Shown here: piece by piece, positions 17,085-25,530 of the stretch | Layout: the number at the start of each line of letters is the position of its first letter | How positions within the stretch are numbered: position 1 is the first letter of the stretch | NCBI GenBank assembly: GCA_027483605.1 | Contig: JAIXUE010000037.1 | Span: forward strand, 1-64,000 | From: Cryomorphaceae bacterium | GTDB taxonomy: Bacteria; Bacteroidota; Bacteroidia; Flavobacteriales_D; Crocinitomicaceae | Direction: 5' to 3' | DNA length: 64,000 nucleotides | Made by a program: the position numbers and the translations under genes | The notes under the pieces: generated by a model | The model's database searches: none | What the model was told of the DNA's origin: nothing | What the model saw: the letters and a program-made list of their open reading frames with translations, nothing else

Positions 17085-18701
17085 ATGAAAAAATCTATAC
17101 TTCTCTTCTTAGGCGGTTGCCTGCTCGTGAACCAACATTTTGCACAGGCACCTAGCGCGGCTTTTGCACCCATTAAAGAACACCTCGAACGCTGGGACGA
17201 CGTCCGTGGTGCCTGGTTAGCCCAAGCAATTCAGGCAATGGCTGCCAAACAAGCCATTCCTGATCGCACCTTTCCCGAAGATTTCACGCCCTACGAGATG
17301 CTTTCCATGATTCCCGTGAGCGAACGTCAAGATCTTCGCCAAATGTTACTTGAAAATCAACGAGTAGCAAGTTCAAGCAGCAGCCAAACCACAGACTACG
17401 ACGTTTTTGCAGCATTACTTGAGCACAGCTTTTGCAGCCGCACATTTGGTCGTTCTTACGGAGACCCGCACTTGAAATCCTATGACCGCGCCACCTATTC
17501 TTTTCAGACAGTTGGTGAATTTGTTTTGTCGAAAAACACCAACGGTTTGTTTGAGGTGCAAACACGTCAGCGTGCACAAGACGAGAACTTTTCCTTGAAT
17601 GCAGCTGTTGCCATGAATATCGCTGGCGACCGCCTTTGTTTTTATGCAGCAGACAAGCCCGATGACATCCAGCAAACACCTTTACGCCTCAATGGCCAAC
17701 CGATTCAGTTGCAAGGCCGAAGTTATTATTTGCCCCACGGCGGAGTCATTCGGCTCGACGGCCGCAATTATACCATTGCCTGGCCAACGGGTGAGACTAC
17801 CGTTATTGATGTAAGGTCTTCGGGTGCTCGCGGTTTTGTCAATGTTACGGTAGGGATCTTTGCTTGTGACCGCAATCAATATGAGGGCCTTTTGGGCAAT
17901 AACAACGGTTTTTCTGAAGACGACTTCAATAGCCGCACCAATATGCCGCGTCCGAATAATATTGCCGCACTTTCCATTGCATCTGCTTATGCTTTTGATA
18001 CGAGAGATGCCGCTCAAATCAATACTTTTGCAGAACAAGAGTTTCAAGCGTATCTGGCCAAAAACTTCGCCGAAGATTGGCGCGTTACTGATCTTACAAC
18101 GCTTTTTGACTACCGACCAGGCACCACAACAGCTTTTTTTACAGACAGAAGCTTTCCGAGAATACATATGAACATCTCACAAATGAACGCCCAAAGTCGA
18201 GAGCAAGCTCGCCAGCGTTGTGCGCAAATGGGTGTTCCTGCCGACGAAATGGGCGGTTGTATTTTTGACCAAGGTTTCCTCAATATTGCTCCTAACGTGC
18301 CTCCAACACCTAATGTGCCTAACCCAACGGGTACCGTTCTCAACAAAGTGGAACGTCCGGCACTCAATAACAATGCACATACTTTTGCCGAAGGTAAACA
18401 CCCCGCTAATCGTCCGCAAACCATTGATAAACCAGATGCCAATTCAGGGAAGCCTCAATCTCAAGATAAAGACAACTCCATTTCAAAACCTACTGAGCCT
18501 CGTGAGCCCGCTTCACCAAAACCTGCGCAATCTATCAATCCTAAACCATCTGTTCCATCTGTTTCAAAACCGAGTTCAAGCCCAACTACTCCTAAGCCAA
18601 GTAGTCCGGTAGCACCTCGGCCAAGCGCACCAACGCCCAAGCCAAGCGCGCCTTCAACACCCAAACCAAGCATACCTGCGGTCAGATCAGGTAAAGGATA
18701 A
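17085..18701 (+). CDS. Secreted von Willebrand factor type D domain protein with Pro/Ser-rich tail
   Basis: This 538-residue protein has a signal peptide (to about residue 20, LVNQHFAQ) and a helical N-terminal region to about 110. A VWD domain spans about 120-300: FGRSYGDPHLKSYDRATYSF, then YEGLLGNNNGFSEDDFNSRT. It continues with the segment that usually follows VWD (DWRVTDLTTLFDYRPG and TAFFTDRSFP). Residues about 485-531 form a low-complexity tail of six KPSxP/RPSxP-like units ending in VRSGKG. No T9SS sorting domain is evident. VWD domains mediate disulfide-linked assembly in animal mucins; the bacterial role is unknown. A strong terminator follows. Confidence 0.85.
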   Translation: MKKSILLFLGGCLLVNQHFAQAPSAAFAPIKEHLERWDDVRGAWLAQAIQAMAAKQAIPDRTFPEDFTPYEMLSMIPVSERQDLRQMLLENQRVASSSSSQTTDYDVFAALLEHSFCSRTFGRSYGDPHLKSYDRATYSFQTVGEFVLSKNTNGLFEVQTRQRAQDENFSLNAAVAMNIAGDRLCFYAADKPDDIQQTPLRLNGQPIQLQGRSYYLPHGGVIRLDGRNYTIAWPTGETTVIDVRSSGARGFVNVTVGIFACDRNQYEGLLGNNNGFSEDDFNSRTNMPRPNNIAALSIASAYAFDTRDAAQINTFAEQEFQAYLAKNFAEDWRVTDLTTLFDYRPGTTTAFFTDRSFPRIHMNISQMNAQSREQARQRCAQMGVPADEMGGCIFDQGFLNIAPNVPPTPNVPNPTGTVLNKVERPALNNNAHTFAEGKHPANRPQTIDKPDANSGKPQSQDKDNSISKPTEPREPASPKPAQSINPKPSVPSVSKPSSSPTTPKPSSPVAPRPSAPTPKPSAPSTPKPSIPAVRSGKG

Positions 18702-18722
18702 TCTAGTTACCATTGAAAATAA

Positions 18723-18749
18723 AAAAGGGCCCGCTGCGCGGGCCCTTTT
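18723..18749. terminator. Bidirectional Rho-independent terminator
   Basis: This is a perfect 12-bp stem (AAAAGGGCCCGC / GCGGGCCCTTTT) with a 3-base loop, TGC. The A and T runs on either side let it act on both strands. It lies between the convergent VWD gene and the SprB-like gene. Confidence 0.93.
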
Positions 18750-18779
18750 CGTTGGAGAGCGTTTCTAGTTTCTGAACGC

Positions 18780-20150
18780 TTATTGATGCATCTTGATGAA
18801 CGGAAGCATTTGTCCGTTGAGTTGAACAAAGTAGCTACCATTAGCTAGCTTGCTTACATTGATCTGTGTATTGAAAGCACCAGCTTGAAGCACTTGCCCA
18901 GCCTGGTTGAAAATAGCATAGTTGCTGTTCTCCAGACCTTTTACCGTAAGCACATCTTGAACTGGGTTAGGTGAAAGTGAAAGTGCAACAGGATTATTTG
19001 CAGCAATACCCGCAGTTGTGACGTCAAATTGGGTGATGATATTGTAGTAAATAGGCGTAGATTTGATTGGGCAGTAAACTTGAAGTACTAAATTATAAGT
19101 GCCTACAGCAAATGGTGCATAAAATACGCAGTTGATGTAAGTAAAGGCACCAGTTGTATCTGCTAAGTACCAAACTGTATACAAGCTGTCTTGGTTGGCA
19201 GGGTTATTCCCAAAAGTTGCAGAAACCATATATGCGGTATCGAGCATTGACATATCGATGTCGCAATTGTAGATCCAATTAGAAAGTAGCGTGCCTGTGA
19301 TGTTGCCACCAGTTGCCAGGGTTCCGATAACGTTTATGCTATCGATGTTGCCACTACTGTTGTAGCCTACGAATTGTGTAGTATTGAATGTACAACCAGT
19401 AATGAGGTCTGTTACAACCGCACTATAATATCCTTCGCACAAATTGTTGATGCCATAGGTATTAGATCCTTGACTCCATTGAACGAAAAACGTATTACAG
19501 GTCGGGCAGGAGATGTCGATAGCTCCATCACATGCACCTGGTGCGCTGCAATCAGTGACGGTCACTACAGGATAAAAACCAGGGCACGGGTTGCTTGTTG
19601 TGGTGTCGTAAAAAACGGTGCTTGCACCGTTCCAGTTGCAACCATTGGCATCTGTAACGGTTACAGAATAGGTTCCAACACACAGATTGGTAGCGTTTTG
19701 AGTGGTCATGCCGCCACCGATATTCCAAGCATAAGTGTATGGAGCAGTACCTCCATAGACACTCGCTGAAATGGATCCGTCACAAGCGCTTTGTGCACTT
19801 GTTGGCGTTGTAGAGAGCGTTACACCGAAGTTAGCACACGGATTTGGTGTGCTGCTTCCGATGGTGAATGGAGAGGTAAGAACCATTCCGCCGCCCATTG
19901 CATTGACTGAGTAGTTTCCGGGGCAAAGGTTGTAAATGGCATTGCCACCATTTTGAATCAGTGCACCGTTCATGTACCAACTGATTGCTGTGAAGTTCAT
20001 TGTGTTAGAGGAGTCAATCATGGCGTAGCCGTCGCAAGTTGTAGGGCTGCTGCAGTCAACAGTAATGACATTGACAACAAATTGCGCACGAACGTTGTTG
20101 AAGCTAAAGAAGCTAAGCGTGAGCAAAAGAATTGGTAAAAGTTGTTTCAT
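18780..20150 (-). CDS. T9SS-exported SprB-repeat-like surface protein
   Basis: The 456-residue protein has a signal peptide (to about residue 22, NNVRAQF). Several Cys-containing repeats of about 60-75 residues follow (SACDGSISASVYGGTAPYTY, LCVGTYSVTVTDANGC), of the kind in the gliding adhesin SprB. It ends in a type A T9SS sorting domain (LSLSPNPVQDVLTVKG to FIKMHQ). It is therefore probably a cell-surface or secreted protein. It is much smaller than SprB itself, so a role in gliding should not be assumed. GAAAGTTA at 20155-20162 (TAACTTTC on the coding strand) ends four bases before the ATG. Confidence 0.88.
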   Translation of the reverse strand: MKQLLPILLLTLSFFSFNNVRAQFVVNVITVDCSSPTTCDGYAMIDSSNTMNFTAISWYMNGALIQNGGNAIYNLCPGNYSVNAMGGGMVLTSPFTIGSSTPNPCANFGVTLSTTPTSAQSACDGSISASVYGGTAPYTYAWNIGGGMTTQNATNLCVGTYSVTVTDANGCNWNGASTVFYDTTTSNPCPGFYPVVTVTDCSAPGACDGAIDISCPTCNTFFVQWSQGSNTYGINNLCEGYYSAVVTDLITGCTFNTTQFVGYNSSGNIDSINVIGTLATGGNITGTLLSNWIYNCDIDMSMLDTAYMVSATFGNNPANQDSLYTVWYLADTTGAFTYINCVFYAPFAVGTYNLVLQVYCPIKSTPIYYNIITQFDVTTAGIAANNPVALSLSPNPVQDVLTVKGLENSNYAIFNQAGQVLQAGAFNTQINVSKLANGSYFVQLNGQMLPFIKMHQ

Positions 20151-20200
20151 GGTGGAAAGTTAAATTTTGGTAAAGACGTAAATTTCGTTAAAAAGTTGCT

Positions 20201-20231
20201 TTGCAGCCCCAAAAGGGAATGCTTATTTTTG
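20201..20231 (+). promoter_or_regulatory. Promoter of the PafA-like phosphatase operon
   Basis: TTG (20201-20203) and TATTTTTG (20224-20231) are 20 bases apart and match the Bacteroidota consensus. The -7 box ends four bases before the ATG at 20236, which implies a leaderless transcript. Confidence 0.6.
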
Positions 20232-20235
20232 GACT

Positions 20236-21885
20236 ATGAAAAAAGGAATCTTACAAATTGTGTTGGCATTCGTGTTTTTCGGGAATGTTTTTTCTCAAAA
20301 AATAGCGCTGCAACCTAAAATCATGGTGGGTGTCGTCATCGATCAAATGTGCTACGACTACCTCTACCGTTATCAGCATCTCTACACCACTGGTGGTTTC
20401 AATCGCCTCCTTACCAAAGGCACGAATTGCCGCAATGCGCAATACAATTATGTCCCTACCTACACCGCTCCAGGTCATGCGTCTATTTATACTGGCACAA
20501 CGCCATCAAATCATGGCATTGTTGGCAACGATTGGTATGTTCGAGATAGCAAAAAATCGGTCACTAGTGTTGCTGATGAGCGCTATCAAACAGTTGGTAG
20601 TGCAACTGGAGGGCAGGCCTCACCTATGAACCTACTCACATATACCATTACCGACCAGCTCAAATTGGCCTCGCCTCAATCCAAGGTAATTTCAATCTCT
20701 ATCAAAGACCGCAGCGCAATTTTACCGGGTGGTCATTTGTCAGATGGTAGTTATTGGTACGATTACACTACAGGAGATTTCGTCACCAGTACTTTTTACA
20801 AGGATAAATTACCTGAATGGGTAAGTCGATTCAATGCCAAATTTGATCCAGCAAAAGACCTCCGTTCATGGAAGCTTTTTTTACCTGAAAGCACCTATCA
20901 AATGAAAGACGAAAGTCCGTATGAAGTAGTGCTCACAGGAAAAACTTCAGCTACTTTTCCCTATGATTTCCCAGCCATGATTGCCGCTGGTGCTGCAGCG
21001 ACTTCCTTGTTTACCATTTCGCCACAAGCTAACGAAGTGCTTACAGATTTTGCCCTTGCGGCGCTTGAGCAAGAAAATTTGGGGCAGGATCAGTTCACAG
21101 ATTTTTTGTGCATTTCTTATTCCACTCCAGACATTGCCGGACATGCCTTTGGACCTTATTCTCGCGAGCTAGAAGACATGTATGCACGCCTCGATCGTGA
21201 ACTTCAACGCTTATTTGCAAGTCTCGAAACCCGCTATGGAAAAGAGGGTTTTGTACTGTTCTTGACCGCTGATCACGCTGTTGTGCCCGTACCAGAAATG
21301 TTGGTCAAGATGAAGCTTCCTGGTGGCTATTTCTTCATGCAAGACCGCTTGCAAGTGCTTCGCGATGACTTCATCATGAAATACAACGCCGATTTACTCG
21401 AACACGAAACCAATCAAAATATTTACCTGAACCTAGCTAAAATAGATTCTTTACGCCTCGATATCGATGAGGTTGCTGCTTTTGCTGCAGCTGAATTACG
21501 CAAATGGCCTGAAGTCAAGACCGCTCTGACAAGAGCACAACTGCAATCAGGTTCGGTCAGTACTGATTATTGGGGAGAACTCTTGCGCAATGGTTACGAC
21601 CCTAGTCGCAGCGGAGAAGTGATTTTTTTATTACAACCCGGTTATTTGGCCAAAGACCACGACGAGCCCAAAGCCCATCAAGGAACTTCACATGGTTCAG
21701 CGTTTAACTACGACACACACGTTCCTTTATTGTGGTATGGCAAAGGCATTCCTGCAGGTTTGGCACTCTACGAACCCATTCAAATCACTGATATTTCTGC
21801 AACGCTTGTTCATTTACTGAACCTCCAACGTCCTGGCTCCATGACTGGCCAACCGATTCAACCGCTCTTGCAACCTAAAAAATGA
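20236..21885 (+). CDS. PafA-like alkaline phosphatase (nucleotide pyrophosphatase/phosphodiesterase superfamily)
   Basis: This 549-residue exported enzyme has a signal peptide ending near residue 20 (FGNVFSQ). Active-site landmarks of the monomeric, phosphate-insensitive PafA type are visible: metal ligand D36 (VVIDQM), nucleophile T77 in TYTAPGHAS, N98 in GNDWY, the K and R of SIKDRSAILPGGH, and the late ligands in TADHAVVPVP and GTSHGS. It probably releases phosphate from phosphomonoesters in the periplasm or outside. The aminotransferase gene overlaps its stop by 4 bases. Confidence 0.92.
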   Translation: MKKGILQIVLAFVFFGNVFSQKIALQPKIMVGVVIDQMCYDYLYRYQHLYTTGGFNRLLTKGTNCRNAQYNYVPTYTAPGHASIYTGTTPSNHGIVGNDWYVRDSKKSVTSVADERYQTVGSATGGQASPMNLLTYTITDQLKLASPQSKVISISIKDRSAILPGGHLSDGSYWYDYTTGDFVTSTFYKDKLPEWVSRFNAKFDPAKDLRSWKLFLPESTYQMKDESPYEVVLTGKTSATFPYDFPAMIAAGAAATSLFTISPQANEVLTDFALAALEQENLGQDQFTDFLCISYSTPDIAGHAFGPYSRELEDMYARLDRELQRLFASLETRYGKEGFVLFLTADHAVVPVPEMLVKMKLPGGYFFMQDRLQVLRDDFIMKYNADLLEHETNQNIYLNLAKIDSLRLDIDEVAAFAAAELRKWPEVKTALTRAQLQSGSVSTDYWGELLRNGYDPSRSGEVIFLLQPGYLAKDHDEPKAHQGTSHGSAFNYDTHVPLLWYGKGIPAGLALYEPIQITDISATLVHLLNLQRPGSMTGQPIQPLLQPKK

Positions 21886-23069
21886 CCAAACAAAGCCAAT
21901 TTTTTCTGGACCATTTGGGTCAAACAAGTCCTTTTCCTTTTCTGATTGAGGTGGATCGGGCAGAAGGCGCCTACATCTACGATAAAAATGGCAAAGCCTA
22001 TTTAGACATGATTGCAGGTGTAGCAGTCAATAACATTGGACACCGACATCCAAAAGTGGTGGCGGCGTTGAGTGCGCAACTCGAGAAGCATTTGCACGTG
22101 ATGGTTTACGGTGAATTTATCCAAGATGCACAGCAGAATTTGGTGCGCCAATTACTCAGCGTTTTACCGGCTTCTTTAGATGGTGTTTATGTCGTGAATT
22201 CAGGGACGGAAGCTATAGAAGCTGCGCTCAAGCTGGCCAAACGCGCAACTGGCAGAACAGAACTCGTGGCATTCAAAGGCAGTTACCACGGCAGCACTCA
22301 CGGTGCCATGAGTGTTTCTGCTAACGAGGTCAAGAAAATTGCTTTTCGTCCGTTGTTACCAGACGTGCGGTTTTTGACACATAATGATTGCGCTGCGCTG
22401 GATCAAATTACGACCCGAACAGCCGGCGTGATCATCGAGACCATTCAGGGCGATGCCGGGGTGCGTCGGCCTTCGGCCGCCTTCATGCATGCGCTGCGTG
22501 CGCGGTGCACCGAAGTAGGCGCCTTGCTTATTTTTGATGAAATCCAATGCGGCATGGGTCGCGCAGGAAGCATGTTTGCTTTTCATCAATTTGATGTAGT
22601 GCCAGACTTACTCACCTTAGGCAAGGCACTCGGAGGCGGTATGCCAATTGGTGCACTTGTGGCTGCGCAGCAGCATTTGCAACTTTTTACGCATGCGCCA
22701 ATGCTTGGGCACATCACCACTTTTGGGGGGCACCCGATGGTGTGTGCTGCTGCTGCGGCAACTATTGAGGTGTTGCGCTCCGAAATCGATTGGGATGTGC
22801 TCGAACAACGCGCTGCCGCTTTTGCAGCCCACATTGCTGCGCATCCGGCCGTGTGTGCACACCGTCGAGTGGGCGCAATGTTTGCCTTCGATTTGACATC
22901 GGCAGCTGAAGTTGAAAAAGTAGTTAAATATTGCCTAGAAAACGGCATGCTCACATTTTGGTTTTTATCTCATCCTTACAGTTTTAGGCTGTCTCCACCC
23001 CTTAATTTAAGTCAAGAAGATTGGAATTTGGCAGCGAAAGTTATTATTTCAGCTTTGGATCGTCTATAA
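21882..23069 (+). CDS. Class III PLP-dependent aminotransferase
   Basis: The 395-residue enzyme has the fold of acetylornithine/4-aminobutyrate aminotransferases. NSGTEAIEAALKLA binds the cofactor phosphate, FDEIQCGMGR carries the Asp that pairs with the pyridine nitrogen, and K248 in LTLGKALGGG is the Schiff-base lysine. I cannot fix the substrate: no arg or gab genes are nearby. The start overlaps the phosphatase stop (ATGA), giving translational coupling of two apparently unrelated enzymes. Downstream metF has its own promoter box. Confidence 0.92.
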   Translation: MTKQSQFFLDHLGQTSPFPFLIEVDRAEGAYIYDKNGKAYLDMIAGVAVNNIGHRHPKVVAALSAQLEKHLHVMVYGEFIQDAQQNLVRQLLSVLPASLDGVYVVNSGTEAIEAALKLAKRATGRTELVAFKGSYHGSTHGAMSVSANEVKKIAFRPLLPDVRFLTHNDCAALDQITTRTAGVIIETIQGDAGVRRPSAAFMHALRARCTEVGALLIFDEIQCGMGRAGSMFAFHQFDVVPDLLTLGKALGGGMPIGALVAAQQHLQLFTHAPMLGHITTFGGHPMVCAAAAATIEVLRSEIDWDVLEQRAAAFAAHIAAHPAVCAHRRVGAMFAFDLTSAAEVEKVVKYCLENGMLTFWFLSHPYSFRLSPPLNLSQEDWNLAAKVIISALDRL

Positions 23070-23093
23070 AATGGAATATCATCTGCAATCACT

Positions 23094-23101
23094 TATCTTT
23101 G
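23094..23101 (+). promoter_or_regulatory. -7 promoter box of metF
   Basis: TATCTTTG matches TAnnTTTG and lies 16 bases before the ATG at 23118, in the 48-base gap after the aminotransferase gene. No obvious -33 TTG is present at good spacing, and no SAM riboswitch fits in the short leader. Confidence 0.5.
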
Positions 23102-23117
23102 TACGCTAATTGAAATT

Positions 23118-24068
23118 ATGAAGGTTACCGATCACTTGGCTGCGGCCAAAGACACGCTATTTTCGTTTGAAATCCTACCTCCGCTCAAGGGCAGAAGTAT
23201 TGCTTCTATTTATGCGGGCATCGATCCACTCATGGAATTCAAGCCAAAATTCATCAATGTAACCTACCACCGCGAAGAATTCATCTACATCGAACGCGAA
23301 CACGGCTTGCTCGAGAAAAAAGCGGTGCGCAAACGCCCGGGCACTGTCGGAATTTGTGCGGCTATCATGCACAAATACGATGTCGATGCCATTCCTCATC
23401 TCATTTGTGGGGGTTTCAGCAAAGAAGAAACTGAAAATGCACTCATCGACCTCCATTTTTTAGGCATAGACAACGTTTTGGCCTTGCGTGGAGATGCCGT
23501 CAAGTCAGAAGCAAATTTCAGAGCACATCCTGAAGGGCACGCTTTTGCCGTTGAACTCATTGAGCAAGTGCAGGGCATGAATAATGGTGCTTATTTTACG
23601 GAAGGCCAAGGTCAGGATCCGACTAATTTTTGTATTGGAGCAGCGGCATATCCCGAAAAACATTTCGAAGCCATGAACCTCGAGACAGATTTACACTATC
23701 TGAAAGCTAAGGTAGATGCAGGGGCAAGTTATCTGGTTACACAAATGTTTTTTGACAACCAGAGATACTTTGATTTTGTTGCTGCTTGTAGAGCTGCAGG
23801 GATAACTGTTCCCATTATTCCAGGGCTCAAGCCCATCAAGTCACTCGCTCACATTAGTTTTTTGCCCAAGTTTTTCCACATTGATTACCCGACCGATCTT
23901 TCTAAGGAACTGCTCAAATGTAAAAGCAACGCAGAGGTAGAACAACTCGGTATCGAATGGGGAATTGCCCAATCAAAAGAGCTCAAAGCAGCAGGTGTAC
24001 CTTGCATCCACTACTATACAATGTCAAATTCTACATCTGTTCGGCAAATTGCCACAGAAGTTTTTTAA
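23118..24068 (+). CDS. metF: 5,10-methylenetetrahydrofolate reductase
   Basis: The 316-residue flavoenzyme makes 5-methyl-THF for methionine synthesis. The start FSFEILPPLKG carries the catalytic Glu, and FLGIDNVLALRGD, GAAAYPEKH and TQMFFDNQRYFDF are standard MetF motifs around the TIM barrel. Length is a little over the E. coli protein. A small exported protein gene starts 8 bases downstream and is probably co-transcribed. Confidence 0.96.
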   Translation: MKVTDHLAAAKDTLFSFEILPPLKGRSIASIYAGIDPLMEFKPKFINVTYHREEFIYIEREHGLLEKKAVRKRPGTVGICAAIMHKYDVDAIPHLICGGFSKEETENALIDLHFLGIDNVLALRGDAVKSEANFRAHPEGHAFAVELIEQVQGMNNGAYFTEGQGQDPTNFCIGAAAYPEKHFEAMNLETDLHYLKAKVDAGASYLVTQMFFDNQRYFDFVAACRAAGITVPIIPGLKPIKSLAHISFLPKFFHIDYPTDLSKELLKCKSNAEVEQLGIEWGIAQSKELKAAGVPCIHYYTMSNSTSVRQIATEVF

Positions 24069-24076
24069 TTTAGCTC

Positions 24077-24610
24077 ATGAAGTTTTTGTTTTTGATTGGT
24101 CTTTCTTTGTGTATGCAGTTCTTCCATGCGCAAAGCATTAAACTGAATAATGCTGTTGTCATTACGCAATTCGATAAAGAAGAAGACCGCTACGCCATGC
24201 AAGCCCTGATGGCCGACATACTCAAAAGCTATCAAATTAAGGTACTGCCGGTTATGAACGTACTGAAGCAAGGTGAAGACCTTCAGCATTTGCTCCAAGA
24301 TTCTATTCAAAAAGTATTGTTGCAAAAAGGTTTTGATACCTATATTGTGGTGAATGTTCGTGGCTATGACCGCACTTTCAAACCCAGTGATGACACCCAA
24401 ACTTTGTCAGAATTACTTGAAACAACTAGTATTTATCAGATTTATCGCGACGAAGCTACTTCGGTGTCTTTTGAGTTCTCAATATATAGAGATGGCAAGC
24501 TGATTTCTAGACAGGTGTTGCGTTGTGGAAACGTATCGGACCGAGATTCTGTACTGAAAAGATTGCGCAAGCGCCTTCCTAAAAAAGTAATTCCTTCTTG
24601 GTTGGCTTGA
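24077..24610 (+). CDS. Unknown exported protein
   Basis: The 177-residue product has a signal peptide (MKFLFLIGLSLCMQFFHAQS). The remainder is alpha/beta (VVITQFDKEED, QALMADILKSYQIKVLPVMN, VLLQKGFDTYIVVNVRGYD, FEFSIYRDGKLISRQVLR) and looks like a small periplasmic fold, with regular alternation of helices and strands. I do not recognise a family. It starts 8 bases after metF; the convergent neighbour is another unknown exported protein 26 bases away, with no visible terminator between them. Confidence 0.75.
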   Translation: MKFLFLIGLSLCMQFFHAQSIKLNNAVVITQFDKEEDRYAMQALMADILKSYQIKVLPVMNVLKQGEDLQHLLQDSIQKVLLQKGFDTYIVVNVRGYDRTFKPSDDTQTLSELLETTSIYQIYRDEATSVSFEFSIYRDGKLISRQVLRCGNVSDRDSVLKRLRKRLPKKVIPSWLA

Positions 24611-24636
24611 TTACACTGATCGATAAATAGAGTGTA

Positions 24637-25530
24637 CTAGTTTTCCATTCGATATTGCTTTTCCATTTCACGGTCTTCAGGTGTGCTATATACACCACAC
24701 TTTGGAGGAGCTTCAATCAATTTGATGACTTTAAATTGTGCTTGAATTGGCCAATATGTTGAACTGAACCAGTGTACATTCGCATTGAATCCTTGCCACG
24801 GTGCAAGCGTTACGATCGGAATAGATGCCCCAGGGATCAGGATCCAGGCTTTATTCAAACGAATTCCGATACCAATTTGGTAATTGAACTGCAGTAGGCC
24901 GGCAGCCAAATTAGGCTGAAATACATGAGGTGCTTGGTAAGCCGTAAACTGATTTTGATAACCTAGTGTGTCTCGACGGATCTGAAAATCATAGTTCAGC
25001 CCCAAACTTTGGTCGAGGAAGTGCTTGCGCACCTTGACCACAACTTTTTTACCGAAGTAGATCAGGGAGTGGGCACGAATGCTCCCATACAGGTAACCGG
25101 TGCGCAGTTGTCCCTCTCCGGTGCTGGTGCTGTAGATTTCACCCAGCGCATTTTGGTTTTCGAGTAGGGTGGTCTCGAGCCCATTGATTTGGCGGTATCC
25201 GATACCCCAGTCAAAGTAGTCCATGATGCGGCTTTTACCGAGTGCTTTGATAGGCGTTCCTTTCCACTTAGGAAAATGCGCCAAACCAAATTCGGCATAA
25301 AACCCGAGTTTGGCTTCAGGAGTAATGGTGAAATCTCCGCGGTCTGCTTGGTTTTCGTAAATATCGCCTTTGAGCGGTTGATTCACAAAAGAATAGGTTG
25401 GTCCTAAAGAAAATTGGTAACCATGGTTTCGGACTTGAAGGTAGTCATTGCCTTTTTTCTGTGATTTTTCAAAGCCACCCTGAGACCAAGCCAAGGTAGA
25501 AACACAAAAGAAGAAAATCAGTATTCTCAT
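24637..25530 (-). CDS. Unknown exported protein, probably an outer membrane beta-barrel
   Basis: This 297-residue protein has a signal peptide (MRILIFFFCVSTLAWSQ). Repeated amphipathic strands rich in Gly, Tyr and Phe (YQFSLGPTYSFVNQ, KLGFYAEFGLAHF, LLQFNYQIGIGIRL) suggest a small barrel, but the last 60 residues are more polar and end in a charged tail. The start overlaps the stop of the kynurenine 3-monooxygenase gene by 4 bases, so the two are co-translated. I see no functional link beyond that. Confidence 0.75.
   Translation of the reverse strand: MRILIFFFCVSTLAWSQGGFEKSQKKGNDYLQVRNHGYQFSLGPTYSFVNQPLKGDIYENQADRGDFTITPEAKLGFYAEFGLAHFPKWKGTPIKALGKSRIMDYFDWGIGYRQINGLETTLLENQNALGEIYSTSTGEGQLRTGYLYGSIRAHSLIYFGKKVVVKVRKHFLDQSLGLNYDFQIRRDTLGYQNQFTAYQAPHVFQPNLAAGLLQFNYQIGIGIRLNKAWILIPGASIPIVTLAPWQGFNANVHWFSSTYWPIQAQFKVIKLIEAPPKCGVYSTPEDREMEKQYRMEN

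Noticed and set aside
17682-18167. Minus-strand frame of 161 codons opposite the VWD gene
   Set aside because: It runs antisense to the strongly supported VWD domain and shows no domain; composition fits a shadow frame.
22586-22954. Minus-strand Cys/Ala-rich frame opposite the aminotransferase
   Set aside because: It overlaps the PLP lysine region of a well-conserved enzyme and looks like reverse translation of Ala/His-rich coding sequence.
23070-23117. SAM riboswitch upstream of metF
   Set aside because: The gap is only 48 bases and the predicted leader about 12 bases, too short for any known SAM riboswitch.
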